Below, in pieces: positions 18,799-27,740 of a stretch of 64,000 nucleotides of DNA. The translations under genes were made by a program, and so were the position numbers. The DNA is taken from the NCBI RefSeq assembly GCF_900168165.1, contig NZ_FUYV01000004.1:175048-239047 (forward strand). Direction: 5' to 3'. How positions within the stretch are numbered: position 1 is the stretch's first letter; each line of letters begins with the position of its first letter. The notes beneath the pieces are model-generated. The model made no database searches. It saw only the letters and a list, made by a program, of their open reading frames with translations, and had not been told where the DNA came from. The DNA comes from Alkalitalea saponilacus. Its GTDB lineage: Bacteria; Bacteroidota; Bacteroidia; Bacteroidales; Marinilabiliaceae.

Positions 18799-18824
18799 AT
18801 AAGGAAAAACTCAATAAAACAGCT

Positions 18825-19337
18825 CTATTTTAAATCAAACTCTTTTTTAAGATCAGTACACCAGTTTTTGATGCGTTCATCCGTTAATGCAGCCTGATTT
18901 TCTATATCAATGGCCAAACCAACAAATTTGTCGCCTCGCTGTGCTCGTGATGACTCGTAAGTATATCCATCAGCGGAAGTGAATCCTACAACTTTGCCAT
19001 TGCGCTCTTCAATAAACTCAGCCATAATACCAACTCCGTCGATGAAATTTTCGGGATAGTTCTTCTGGTCTCCCCCTCCAAAAATGGCAAATTTCTTTCC
19101 TTTAAAGGACTCATCTTCAATAGCCGGTAAATACTCGTCCCAATAATTGGGAAGCTCACCATCAAACCAGGTCGGTACAGCAAGAATATAATTTTTGTAT
19201 TTCTTAAAGTCATCAAGGGTTGCAACATCTGCATCCACATCTTCACAATTCTTTTCTCCCAATGCCTTTTTGATTTTCTTTACCTGCTGCTGTGTTTTAA
19301 CCGATCTGAAACTATAAAATATTCCAATCTTTTCCAT
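18825..19337 (-). CDS. Flavodoxin with an atypical phosphate loop
   Basis: A 170-residue long-chain flavodoxin-like FMN protein, a low-potential electron carrier. The FMN isoalloxazine loops are recognisable: VPTWFDGELPNYWDEYLP (W in the 50s loop) and FGGGDQKNYPENF (90s loop), with the long-chain insertion after it. The usual phosphate loop (S/T-x-T-G-x-T) is replaced by YSFRSVKTQ, which lacks the TG pair. FMN affinity may therefore differ, or the N-terminus has diverged. It lies 43 bp downstream of the E1 dehydrogenase on the same strand, which suits a redox partner of 2-oxoacid metabolism, but this is inference. Confidence 0.85.
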   Translation of the reverse strand: MEKIGIFYSFRSVKTQQQVKKIKKALGEKNCEDVDADVATLDDFKKYKNYILAVPTWFDGELPNYWDEYLPAIEDESFKGKKFAIFGGGDQKNYPENFIDGVGIMAEFIEERNGKVVGFTSADGYTYESSRAQRGDKFVGLAIDIENQAALTDERIKNWCTDLKKEFDLK

Positions 19338-19380
19338 ATTCTTTTATTTGTTTCGGTCTGTTCTTTTAACTTGTTAAAAA

Positions 19381-21432
19381 CTAGAACTCTAATAACTCCT
19401 TAACTGCTTTTATAACCTTATCTGTATTGGGCAAAATGGCAGCTTCCAGAGTACGGTTAAACCCTACAGGTGTAAACGTGGAGCCTACCCGTTTTATAGG
19501 AGCATCCAGATAATGGAATGCCAAATCCGAAATAGTTGCAGCCACTTCACCGCCAAACCCTGCAAACACTTTATCCTCGTGCACTATTAGTGCTTTAGAT
19601 GTCTTTTTTACAGAGTTAATGATGGTTTCTTCATCCAATGGGAGCAGACTTCTTAAATCCACTACCTCCACTTCGCCGAAGCCTTCTTTAGAAAGTTTTT
19701 CAGCTGCCTCCAGACAAAAATGGGTGGTGTTTCCATAGGTGAAAATGGTCAAATCCTTACCTTCGCGGCGTATTCTTGCTTTACCAAAAGGTACTTCAAA
19801 ATCATCGGGTACCGGTGTGGCAGCTTTGGGAGCATTATAAAGTGCCTTAGGCTCCATAAACACTGTCATCCCTTCCGAACGAATGGCTGTACGCAGTAAA
19901 CCTGCTGCATCGTCGGCAAATGAAGGATAAACAACTCTGACACCCGGGAATGTTGTCAATGCTCCCTCAATGGTTTGCGAGTGATAAAGTCCTCCTCCGA
20001 TATAGCCACCAGAGGCCAGTCTCACTGTGATATTGGGAGAATATTGTCCCTTGGTTCTCCAGTACTCATGTGTGGTCTCCACAAACTGCTCCATGGCAGG
20101 CCAAAAATAATCGGCAAACTCAGCACCCTCAACTACCACTCGCATCTCTTTTTTATATCGGGACATTCCATTGGCTGTACCCATGATGAAATCCTCGGCA
20201 ATAGGCGCGTTAAAAACCCGGGTTTTACCAAATTCCTGCTGCATCCCTTTGGATACATTAAAAATTCCCCCTTTGTCTTTATTGGCTATGTCCTGACCCC
20301 ACAAATAAGTATCCGGGTTATTTCGGAACTCAGCTTTTAATGTTTCATTTAATGCTGTAATCAACTTAATGGGTTCACCATTATGCTCATGAACCCCTTC
20401 GGGATATTTGGAAGCGGGATAAGCTTCCCCTATCACAAAATCATGCACCGATTCGGGTGTTGGATGCGGAGCAGCCAACCCTTTTTTATGCGCATCTTTA
20501 ACTTCAGCAGCGACTGCATCTTCAATCTCCTTCAACTCCTCCTCAGTAGCTCTCTCGTATCTTAACAACAAGCGACGATACTTAGCAAGCGGATCATACT
20601 CCTTCACATAGCTGAGTTCATTTTCGTCGCGATACAGTTCATGTCGGTCACTGTTGCTGTGTGAGCCTATGCGAACACAGTTTGCATGTACTATTACCGG
20701 TTTCTGTTCTTTTTTAGCCCATTCAACCGCCTCGGTCATGGCATTCATCGAATCAAACACATCTTTTCCATTACAATAAATGATGCGCAGGTGCTTGAAT
20801 CCTTCAAAATTTCGTGCCACTTTACGGTTGGCTGTCTGATCCTCTTTTGGAACCGAAATTCCATAACCATTATCCTGAAACACAAACACAACGGGCAACT
20901 GTTCATTGGAGGCACCATTGATGGCTTCATAAACATAACCTTCGGAAACAGAACTTTCACCCTGACTGCTGATTACAACAGCATCCTTCTCTTTATAGGT
21001 TTTAAGAGCCCGTCCCATTCCGGTGGCATGAAGTGTATGGTTACCGGTACAGCTGCTTGAGTTATGGATGTTCCATGCAGGTTTGGCAAAATGGTTCGAC
21101 ATGTGTCGGCCACCACCTGCCACATCAGCGTCTTTCGAAATCCCGTTATAGATGACCTCTTCAGCTGTTAAACCCGCTGATACACATGTTTGCAGGTCGC
21201 GGTAATAGGGAAAAAGATGATCTTTGTTTTTACGGAACACCTGTCCGATGGCCAGTTGAATGCCATCGTGACCCGCTGCGGGAGCGTGATACGACCATCC
21301 AATGGCCTGTTTCAGGTAATTCGGTGCACGCTCGTCGAGCGTGCGTCCCAAAAACAACAGATGGTACCACTTCAACAAGGTCTCCTTATCTGTTTTTTTT
21401 ATACTGTAAATGGTTTTTACGTTACTCTTCAT
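19381..21432 (-). CDS. 2-oxoacid dehydrogenase E1, fused alpha and beta subunits
   Basis: A 683-residue thiamine diphosphate enzyme with the alpha (about 1-325) and beta (about 345-683) chains in one polypeptide. Alpha: PYYRD at 75-79, and a ThDP motif with GES at 158-160 and DN at 187-188. Beta: APIAEDFIMG holds the catalytic glutamate, then ASGGYIGGGLYHSQ and a transketolase C-terminal domain (FTYGNTTHFCLEAAEKL). It decarboxylates a 2-oxoacid and transfers the acyl group to E2 lipoyl groups. Alpha resembles branched-chain dehydrogenases, yet the fused form in Bacteroidota is also annotated as pyruvate dehydrogenase, so the substrate is unresolved. E2 is encoded just upstream but a terminator separates the two; E3 is not in the window. 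Confidence 0.92.
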   Translation of the reverse strand: MKSNVKTIYSIKKTDKETLLKWYHLLFLGRTLDERAPNYLKQAIGWSYHAPAAGHDGIQLAIGQVFRKNKDHLFPYYRDLQTCVSAGLTAEEVIYNGISKDADVAGGGRHMSNHFAKPAWNIHNSSSCTGNHTLHATGMGRALKTYKEKDAVVISSQGESSVSEGYVYEAINGASNEQLPVVFVFQDNGYGISVPKEDQTANRKVARNFEGFKHLRIIYCNGKDVFDSMNAMTEAVEWAKKEQKPVIVHANCVRIGSHSNSDRHELYRDENELSYVKEYDPLAKYRRLLLRYERATEEELKEIEDAVAAEVKDAHKKGLAAPHPTPESVHDFVIGEAYPASKYPEGVHEHNGEPIKLITALNETLKAEFRNNPDTYLWGQDIANKDKGGIFNVSKGMQQEFGKTRVFNAPIAEDFIMGTANGMSRYKKEMRVVVEGAEFADYFWPAMEQFVETTHEYWRTKGQYSPNITVRLASGGYIGGGLYHSQTIEGALTTFPGVRVVYPSFADDAAGLLRTAIRSEGMTVFMEPKALYNAPKAATPVPDDFEVPFGKARIRREGKDLTIFTYGNTTHFCLEAAEKLSKEGFGEVEVVDLRSLLPLDEETIINSVKKTSKALIVHEDKVFAGFGGEVAATISDLAFHYLDAPIKRVGSTFTPVGFNRTLEAAILPNTDKVIKAVKELLEF

Positions 21433-21533
21433 CGTATCTCTGTTTTTATTTTCCTTAGATGTGAAGGGTATCTAAGGGAAATCTCTTAAGTTATTGAGAA
21501 ATAAGTTTATTCTTATTAATGTTGTTTGCTCTA

Positions 21534-21565
21534 AAAAGCGTATCGCTTAAAGGCGATACGCTTTT
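21534..21565 (-). terminator. Terminator between E2 and E1 genes
   Basis: Perfect 13-bp inverted repeat (AAAAGCGTATCGC / GCGATACGCTTTT) with a 6-nt loop, 10 bp beyond the E2 stop codon. It implies that E1 is transcribed from its own promoter, or by read-through. Confidence 0.85.
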
Positions 21566-21575
21566 ATTTAATGTA

Positions 21576-22916
21576 TTAAATGGCCTCATCAATTTTCCAT
21601 TCCTCCAGGTAATCTGCAACCCTGCGAAGGAAATATCCTCCCAAAGCGCCATCCACCACCCTGTGGTCGTAGGAAAGCGACAGGAACATTTTATGACGAA
21701 TGGCAATTACATCGCCGGTTGGAGTTTCAATTACCGCGGGTTTCTTTTCAATGGTACCCGTTGCCAGAATGGCTACTTGCGGTTGATTGATGATGGGCGT
21801 TCCAATGGTATTTTTAAAAGAACCAAAGTTGGTGATGGTAAAGGTTCCCCCTTGAATATCATCGGAAGAAAGCTTGTTGTCACGCGCTTTGGCTGCAAGT
21901 GAGTTGATATCGGAAGCCAAACCAACCAGATTTTTCTGGTCAGCCTGCTTAATTACCGGAACAATCAGGTTGCCGGACGGCAAGGCCACGGCAATGCCAA
22001 CGTTTACATTTTTACGTATTATAATGTTGGTTCCGCTGACTGATGCGTTAATTCCCGGATAATCGCGAAGTGCCTTGGCCACCGCATGGGTAAATACCGG
22101 CATAAAGGTCAGTTTTTCGCCATATTTTTTCTGGAATGCATCTTTATTGTTGTTCCGCCAAAGAACCAGGTTGGTAACATCCGCTTCCACCATGCTGGTA
22201 ACGTGAGGCGATACCTGTTTAGACATCACCATGTGTTCAGCGATGATTTTCCTCATTCTGTCCATCTCCACAATCTCATCGCCTTCAGAAGCTTTTACTT
22301 CAGGAGCTTTGGCAGCGGCTTGTTTGGTTTCTGCGGATTGTGTTGCTTTAGCAGGCTCTTCTGCTTTGGCTGTCTGTTTAGCAGAACCGCTCCCCCTGTT
22401 TTCAAGGTAGCTGAGAATATCTGCTTTTGTCACTCGTCCCTCCTTGCCGGTGCCTTCAATTTTGTCTAACTCTTCAAGCGAGATGTTCTCCTCTTTGGCA
22501 ATGCTTTTTACCAATGGCGAATAAAAACGATTGCTGTTGGAGTAATCCTCCTTGGATTCTAATTCCTTTGTTTCAGATTGGGAAGGTTTTTCTTCCTTAT
22601 CTGTTGATTTCTTAGTTTTGCTTTCTGTTTCTTCCTTTTCTTCGTCAGGTGCTCCGGCTTCTTCCGAACCATCTGCATCCATATCAATGATGGCTACAAC
22701 CTGACCAACCGGCACCAATGCATCGGTTTCAAATTTTATCTCTTTTATCACCCCGGCCACAGGCGATGGGATTTCAGAGTCCACTTTATCGGTGGCTATT
22801 TCCAATAATACCTGGTCTTCTTCCACTACATCACCTTGTTTTACAAACCATTTGGTAATGGTGGCTTCTTCAACGCTCTCACCCATTTTGGGCATTAGGA
22901 TCTCAAATGTAGACAT
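21576..22916 (-). CDS. 2-oxoacid dehydrogenase E2, dihydrolipoamide acyltransferase
   Basis: A 446-residue core enzyme of the complex. One N-terminal lipoyl domain (1-80) has the lipoylated Lys44 in ATDKVDSE. A long charged Glu/Lys linker follows, then the peripheral-subunit-binding domain (about 131-170, YSPLVKSIAKEENISLEEL), an Ala/Lys linker, and a catalytic CAT domain ending with the active-site motif DHRVVDG. The single lipoyl domain and linker pattern match Bacteroidota E2 proteins. It acts with the fused E1 downstream. Confidence 0.94.
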   Translation of the reverse strand: MSTFEILMPKMGESVEEATITKWFVKQGDVVEEDQVLLEIATDKVDSEIPSPVAGVIKEIKFETDALVPVGQVVAIIDMDADGSEEAGAPDEEKEETESKTKKSTDKEEKPSQSETKELESKEDYSNSNRFYSPLVKSIAKEENISLEELDKIEGTGKEGRVTKADILSYLENRGSGSAKQTAKAEEPAKATQSAETKQAAAKAPEVKASEGDEIVEMDRMRKIIAEHMVMSKQVSPHVTSMVEADVTNLVLWRNNNKDAFQKKYGEKLTFMPVFTHAVAKALRDYPGINASVSGTNIIIRKNVNVGIAVALPSGNLIVPVIKQADQKNLVGLASDINSLAAKARDNKLSSDDIQGGTFTITNFGSFKNTIGTPIINQPQVAILATGTIEKKPAVIETPTGDVIAIRHKMFLSLSYDHRVVDGALGGYFLRRVADYLEEWKIDEAI

Positions 22917-23310
22917 GTTAATCTGAGTTTATTAAACTTGTTATTATTGTTCATGATTTTAATCGCGCGGCGAATGTAAAAATTTTTCTTATTTAAAACA
23001 AGACTAAATAAGAATTGCCTGCAAAAGTGATCATGGCTATTTTTGTTATCTATCCTATTAACACCGATATTATATTTTTGTTTGTACTTGTGTATTGAAT
23101 TTGCATAAACAGAATGGTTATAGTTTACTGAAACTGCTGAAAATATTGATGTTTGATGAGTTCTTTGTATTTTTCTCTTATTGAGATAAAAGTTAAAAAA
23201 AAGCCTGTTCAAAATCAATTTGAACAGGCAATTTTCAATTAAGCTAGATTTAGTAAATGACTAATAACTCATTAGATCATTGTGATTCGTCCCATCGTTT
23301 AGTATTACTT
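22917..23310. other. Intergenic gap between tnaA-like gene and E2 gene
   Basis: About 390 bp without a supported gene. It holds the terminator of the phenol-lyase-like gene at its left end and, presumably, the promoter of the E2 gene at its right end. I could not find a good TAnnTTTG box. Confidence 0.5.
23203..23229 (-). terminator. Terminator of the phenol-lyase-like gene
   Basis: Perfect 11-bp inverted repeat (GCCTGTTCAAA / TTTGAACAGGC), 5-nt loop, followed on the minus strand by a T8 run. It lies about 80 bp after the stop codon. Confidence 0.87.
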
Positions 23311-24774
23311 CTAAAGACTATCTCCGAAATCCTTTTTAAACTTAGCCACAAGTTTTTGCGGCCAATCAGATGTCGCAGCCAATCTTCCCATGAAGAAGCG
23401 GAGCACTTTTGGTTCTTCCACGAATTCGAGACCACCAATGAGTTCTCTGTTTTGGTACAACCAGTTAAGACGGTCAATAAGGAATTTCGTTTGCGAAAGC
23501 GTAAACACCCTGCGGGGGAACGCCAAACGTAAAAGTTCCATATCGGCCAATAGATCCTCTCCGTTGTCCAGACGCACGCTTGAGATGGTTCCTCTTTCCA
23601 TGCCGCGGCATCCTGAAACAATAAACAGTGCAGCTGCCAAAGCTCCTGCAGGGTATTCCTTCTGCGGAACATGATCTAAAAATTGCATAGCATCAACATG
23701 GGCTCCCAAGGCTCCGGCAGGTGTTATCACCGGTATTCCTAATTTATCAAGTTCATTCACAGCGTATTCAATAAAACCGGGTGATTGACTTATAACGGTA
23801 TCATCTGTGGTTTCCATTAATCCAACCGCCATGGCTTCAATCTCCCGAACCGACATACCTCCGTAGGTAAGGAATCCTTCATATAATGGCACCAGATCGC
23901 GCATTTTCATGAACAATTTTTTGTCATTGGTGCAAATACCGCCACCTCTGGTTGAACTTACTTTCCGGCTTGAGAAATAGATGATTTCACACAAATCGCA
24001 CATGGTGCGTAAAATGTCGCGTATGCTGCTATTGGCAAATTCTTTCTCTCTTTGCTTTATAAACCAAGCATTTTCACCAATTAAACTGGCATCAAGTACC
24101 ATCATGATGCCATGTTCATCGGCAACTTTGCGTACTTCCCGCATGTTTTCAATGGAAAACGGCTGACCACCTATTAGGTTGGTTGATGCTTCAAGACGAA
24201 TGAATGGAACATTTTCTACTCCATATTTGGTAATCAGTTTCTTAAGCTTATCTATGTCAATATTTCCTTTAAATGGATGACTACTTTTAATCTTAAGCGC
24301 TTCATCGGTATATATTTCGTAAATTTTACCTCCATTGATCTCCATATGAGCCTTGGTGGTGGTAAAATGGTAGTTCATTGGAATAACATGTCCCGGACGA
24401 ATAAATGTTTGGGAAATGATATTTTCTGCAGCCCTTCCCTGATGCACCGGTAATATAAGTTCCTTGCCAAAAACATCCTGAAGAGCTTTTTCCATGCGAT
24501 AGAAACTTTGAGAACCTGCATAGGCGTCATCAGCCTGATGCATGGATGCCAACTGGTTATCGCTCATAGCGTTGGTTCCGCTATCGGTCAGCATATCGAG
24601 AAATACATCCTCAGTATTCAACAAGAATGTGTTATACCCTCCCTTTTCTATTGCCTTCAAACGGTCGTCTATCGGTTTTAGGTTTAATTTCTGTACAATT
24701 CTTACCTTATGCAACTCGACAGGAACCTGCTCTCCACTGAAAAAATTAATTTTCGTTGAATTTTTTGAACTCAT
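23311..24774 (-). CDS. Tyrosine phenol-lyase/tryptophanase family beta-eliminating lyase, divergent
   Basis: A 487-residue PLP enzyme of the family that releases phenol or indole plus pyruvate and ammonia. Conserved: AYAGSQSFY (Tyr85), HQGRAAEN, FTTT (137-140), NLIGGQP (Asn199), PLP-binding Asp228, and FPRRVFT for the substrate carboxylate. The PLP lysine is Lys271 in SSRKV instead of the usual S-x-K-K-D. Specificity positions match tyrosine phenol-lyase rather than tryptophanase: Met392-Glu393-Arg394 (TPL Met379/Arg381) and Phe460 in VLRFF, where tryptophanase has His. The Arg that follows the PLP aspartate in both families (DATR/DSAR) is Leu231 here. The gene stands alone with its own terminator; no tnaC-like leader or permease neighbour is visible. 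Confidence 0.8.
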   Translation of the reverse strand: MSSKNSTKINFFSGEQVPVELHKVRIVQKLNLKPIDDRLKAIEKGGYNTFLLNTEDVFLDMLTDSGTNAMSDNQLASMHQADDAYAGSQSFYRMEKALQDVFGKELILPVHQGRAAENIISQTFIRPGHVIPMNYHFTTTKAHMEINGGKIYEIYTDEALKIKSSHPFKGNIDIDKLKKLITKYGVENVPFIRLEASTNLIGGQPFSIENMREVRKVADEHGIMMVLDASLIGENAWFIKQREKEFANSSIRDILRTMCDLCEIIYFSSRKVSSTRGGGICTNDKKLFMKMRDLVPLYEGFLTYGGMSVREIEAMAVGLMETTDDTVISQSPGFIEYAVNELDKLGIPVITPAGALGAHVDAMQFLDHVPQKEYPAGALAAALFIVSGCRGMERGTISSVRLDNGEDLLADMELLRLAFPRRVFTLSQTKFLIDRLNWLYQNRELIGGLEFVEEPKVLRFFMGRLAATSDWPQKLVAKFKKDFGDSL

Positions 24775-24983
24775 TGTGATTTGATTAATTTAAAGTTATT
24801 AATAGCTTGATTAATTTTCATTTTTACGTTGCGTAAAATAGTTAAATTTCGTTGATAATTATCATGTATTGTTTAAAATCTGTCGCAGAATGGTGCTATT
24901 TGGTTTTAATTTAAATTAGGATGTATATTTTGTATTGCATGAACCAAATAAATGTTGTTTTTTTGCTCGTTAAAATATCAAAT

Positions 24984-25724
24984 ATGATGAGATTAGTTGC
25001 AGGGTACATATTTACCCCTGTTTATTACGCGGCATTTGGCCTTTTACTGGTTATTTTTCATCCGGTACAAATGATAGCGAGAAGATTAGGTGGATACGAA
25101 GCTCATCTCAAAAGCGTGATTGCGCTTAATGGGTTGATAATGATGTCGATGAGAATAATTGGAGCAAAGGTTCGTTACCACGGTTTGGAGAAGTTGCCTG
25201 ATGATCGCCCGTTGATTGTTGCATCAAATCATCAGAGCATGTTCGACATTCCGGCATTTATTTATGGATTTCACAAATTTCATCCGAAGTTTGTTTCCAA
25301 GATTGAGTTGGCAAGCGGCATACCCAGTATCTCGTATAATCTCAAACACAGCGGATCAGCTTTAATAGACCGTAAAAGCGGAAGTCAGGCAATTAAAGAG
25401 ATCATCAGGCTTGGAAGAATGATTGAAAAGAATAAATACGCGGTATGCATTTTTCCTGAAGGCACACGAAGCAGAACCGGAGAGTTGAGACCGTTTCAAC
25501 CGGCAGGTGTTAAATCTTTGCTTAAAGCAGCACCTTCTTCCCTATTGATTCCTTTTGCTATAGATGGTCACTCAGAGTTGATGGAGAAGGGATATTTTCC
25601 ATTAAAATATGGAGTTAAAATTAATTATTCGGTGCTTGACCCCATTGAGCCCGGAAACTTAGATGCTGAAGTATTGGTGGAAAAATGCAGGGAGGCCATT
25701 GAAGAATGCCTCAGTAAATCATGA
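24984..25724 (+). CDS. plsC: 1-acyl-sn-glycerol-3-phosphate acyltransferase
   Basis: About 246 residues from the ATG at 24984. The frame extends to 24921, but the start at LVAGYIFTPVYYAAFG matches family starts. It acylates lysophosphatidic acid to phosphatidic acid at the inner membrane. Motifs: NHQSMFD (the HX4D catalytic pair), the second block around FVSKIELASGIP, and FPEGTRSR (phosphate binding). One or two hydrophobic helices lie at the N-terminus. It converges on icd with a shared terminator between them. Confidence 0.93.
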   Translation: MMRLVAGYIFTPVYYAAFGLLLVIFHPVQMIARRLGGYEAHLKSVIALNGLIMMSMRIIGAKVRYHGLEKLPDDRPLIVASNHQSMFDIPAFIYGFHKFHPKFVSKIELASGIPSISYNLKHSGSALIDRKSGSQAIKEIIRLGRMIEKNKYAVCIFPEGTRSRTGELRPFQPAGVKSLLKAAPSSLLIPFAIDGHSELMEKGYFPLKYGVKINYSVLDPIEPGNLDAEVLVEKCREAIEECLSKS

Positions 25725-25757
25725 CTTTATTGACTTAGTGAAGTGAAGTTATTAAAA

Positions 25758-25804
25758 AACCACATAGTCACAAACTATTTACATTCGCTGTGACCCATGT
25801 GGTT
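25758..25804. terminator. Terminator between plsC and icd
   Basis: Inverted repeat AACCACAT-AG-TCACA paired with TGTGA-CC-ATGTGGTT, followed by TCTTTTTAT. It lies between the convergent plsC and icd genes. Confidence 0.7.
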
Positions 25805-25826
25805 TCTTTTTATGTGTATCCGCCCC

Positions 25827-27056
25827 CTATTTCGCCATTTTAATGTCTAAATGGGATTTAATGGCTGCCATAAATCCTTCGGTGGTCAGATAATGCTCAT
25901 CTTTCAGATCTTTTCCGTGAATAGTCAGCGCAAGGTCTTTGGTCATTTGTCCACTTTCAACAGTCTCAACGCACACAGCTTCCAAAGTGTTTGCAAATTC
26001 AATAAGAGCTTGATTGTTATCCAGTTTGCCTCTGAAAGCTAAACCTCTTGTCCATGCAAAAATAGATGCAATTGGGTTGGTTGATGTGGGTTTTCCCTGT
26101 TGATGCATGCGGTAGTGACGTGTTACAGTACCATGAGCTGCTTCAGCTTCCATGGTTTTCCCATCGGGTGTTACCAATGTAGAGGTCATCAGCCCCAACG
26201 AACCAAATCCCTGTGCAAGCGTATCCGACTGAACATCACCATCATAGTTTTTACAAGCCCATACAAAATTACCGTTCCATTTAAGAGCTGCAGCCACCAT
26301 ATCGTCAATCAAGCGATGTTCGTATGTTATACCAAGTTCCTCAAACTTCTGCTTGTAATCATTGTCGTAAATCTCCTGAAAAATATCTTTGAATCTACCA
26401 TCATATTTCTTCAGGATGGTATTTTTGGTGGAGAGATACAAAGGCCACTTTTTATTGATGGCCTGGTTGAAACAACTGTGAGCAAAACCTCTGATACTTT
26501 CGTCGGTATTATACATGGCTAAAGCTACGCCATCGCCTTCAAAGTCATAAACATCATAGGACTGAACCTCTCCGCCATCTTCGGGAGTGAAAGTGATGGT
26601 AAGTTTACCTTTCCCCTTCACCAGAAAATCTGTTGCACGGTACTGGTCTCCAAAGGCATGACGGCCAATGCAGATGGGATACTCCCACCCGGGAACCAGT
26701 CGTGGTAAATTTTTAATGATGATGGGTTCGCGGAAAACAGTCCCTCCCAAGATGTTACGAATGGTACCATTGGGTGACTTCCACATTTTCTTCAATCCAA
26801 ACTCCTCTACACGGTTTTCGTCTGGTGTAATGGTGGCACATTTAATTCCCACATTGTATTTACGAATGGCATCGGCGGCATCTATTGTTATTTGATCATC
26901 AGTTGCGTCGCGGCTTTCCATTCCCAAGTCAAAATATTTAATATCAAGATCGAGATAAGGAAGAATCAGCTCTTCTTTAATCATTTTCCAAATGATGCGT
27001 GTCATTTCATCTCCATCCAGTTCAACCACCGGATTGATTACTTTTATTTTACTCAT
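25827..27056 (-). CDS. icd: NADP-dependent isocitrate dehydrogenase (eukaryotic-type, subfamily II)
   Basis: A 409-residue TCA-cycle enzyme: isocitrate to 2-oxoglutarate with NADP. The start [23 protein letters not shown] and the substrate loop [20 protein letters not shown] identify the homodimeric subfamily found in mitochondria and Bacteroidota, rather than the E. coli type. Later motifs are the metal-binding aspartates ([18 protein letters not shown]) and the NADP-binding HGTVTRHYR. It is transcribed alone, downstream of dnaX on the same strand. Confidence 0.96.
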   Translation of the reverse strand: MSKIKVINPVVELDGDEMTRIIWKMIKEELILPYLDLDIKYFDLGMESRDATDDQITIDAADAIRKYNVGIKCATITPDENRVEEFGLKKMWKSPNGTIRNILGGTVFREPIIIKNLPRLVPGWEYPICIGRHAFGDQYRATDFLVKGKGKLTITFTPEDGGEVQSYDVYDFEGDGVALAMYNTDESIRGFAHSCFNQAINKKWPLYLSTKNTILKKYDGRFKDIFQEIYDNDYKQKFEELGITYEHRLIDDMVAAALKWNGNFVWACKNYDGDVQSDTLAQGFGSLGLMTSTLVTPDGKTMEAEAAHGTVTRHYRMHQQGKPTSTNPIASIFAWTRGLAFRGKLDNNQALIEFANTLEAVCVETVESGQMTKDLALTIHGKDLKDEHYLTTEGFMAAIKSHLDIKMAK

Positions 27057-27115
27057 AGTTTAAATATTTATTAATTTCGGTTTAGAAATAAAATTAATTT
27101 TATACTGAAAATTCA

Positions 27116-27140
27116 ACAAACAATCCATATGATTGTTTGT
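27116..27140 (-). terminator. dnaX terminator
   Basis: Perfect 10-bp inverted repeat ACAAACAATC / GATTGTTTGT with a CATAT loop, 16 bp after the stop codon of the extended dnaX frame. Its position supports transcription through the second reading frame. Confidence 0.7.
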
Positions 27141-27155
27141 CGGAGCTCTATATAT

Positions 27156-27740
27156 CTAATCCAAATCAAGGTTGAATTGTTGCTTTAGCATAGCCAAAGC
27201 AGGATTCTTCTCCATCATGACCTTCAACTTGTCAGCAGCTGTGAATACTTTTTCCTGAGGGGATGCCTGATCTTCTGCAACTTTCACCTTCAAACTTAAC
27301 AAGCTGTTATGCAACTCCTTTTTTAAGAAAAGCATAATCGAATCTCTGTTCTTTTCAATTTCAACTTCCTGAACCGGACTTGATAATTCCAAATGAATGG
27401 TGTGATCCTTTTCTATTTGAGGTAAATGATTGTTCAGAATGGTAAACAAACGAACATTCTCTTTTTCAATTTCAGTGGCAAAACGCTTCCAGGCGTTTTG
27501 TAAATCCTGTATGGTGACAAGTTTGTTTAATTCTTCTGCAATAGACTCTTGTGCAATGTTATTTGATGTTTTAATTTCTGCATTTCCTGAGGATTGATTA
27601 TTAGAAATAACCTTATTGATAGAAAAGGATGTGATTCCCGGAGCCTGTTTATTGATGCCTGAGCCTATATTTGCTGTCGATTGGTTGTTTGACTTAATCT
27701 GAGCGGGATTATTTTTTCGCTTTTTTGCTAATTCAACTGC
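27156..27740 (-). CDS. dnaX: DnaX tau-like C-terminal extension in the -1 frame
   Basis: A 194-codon segment that continues dnaX after a shift of -1 at the A10 run (27741-27750). Its first codons read AVELAKKRKNNPA, and it ends KVMMEKNPALAMLKQQFNLDLD. The middle part (AEELNKLVTIQDLQNAWKRFA, then NVRLFTILNNHLPQI) resembles the DnaX C-terminal domain of other Bacteroidota. With the upstream frame it would give a 561-residue tau-like protein. It lacks its own good start codon at its left end, so it depends on the shift, on transcript slippage, or on correction of the run length. Confidence 0.8.
   Translation of the reverse strand, partial: AVELAKKRKNNPAQIKSNNQSTANIGSGINKQAPGITSFSINKVISNNQSSGNAEIKTSNNIAQESIAEELNKLVTIQDLQNAWKRFATEIEKENVRLFTILNNHLPQIEKDHTIHLELSSPVQEVEIEKNRDSIMLFLKKELHNSLLSLKVKVAEDQASPQEKVFTAADKLKVMMEKNPALAMLKQQFNLDLD

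Larger units (their letters stand above)
17742..18824. other. 1.1-kb gap without a supported gene
   Basis: Very AT-rich. Open frames of 60-80 codons exist (for example 17859-18062 plus and 18546-18794 minus), but their composition is AT-driven and unlike neighbouring proteins. The gap contains operator-like sites (17835-17850 and ACAAACGTAA again at 17937-17946) and the flavodoxin terminator at its right end. Nothing else is recognisable. Confidence 0.55.

Noticed and set aside
22895-23218. 107-codon minus-strand frame in the gap between the phenol-lyase and E2 genes
   Set aside because: It overlaps the E2 start and reads Asn/Lys/Tyr-rich; likely AT-derived.
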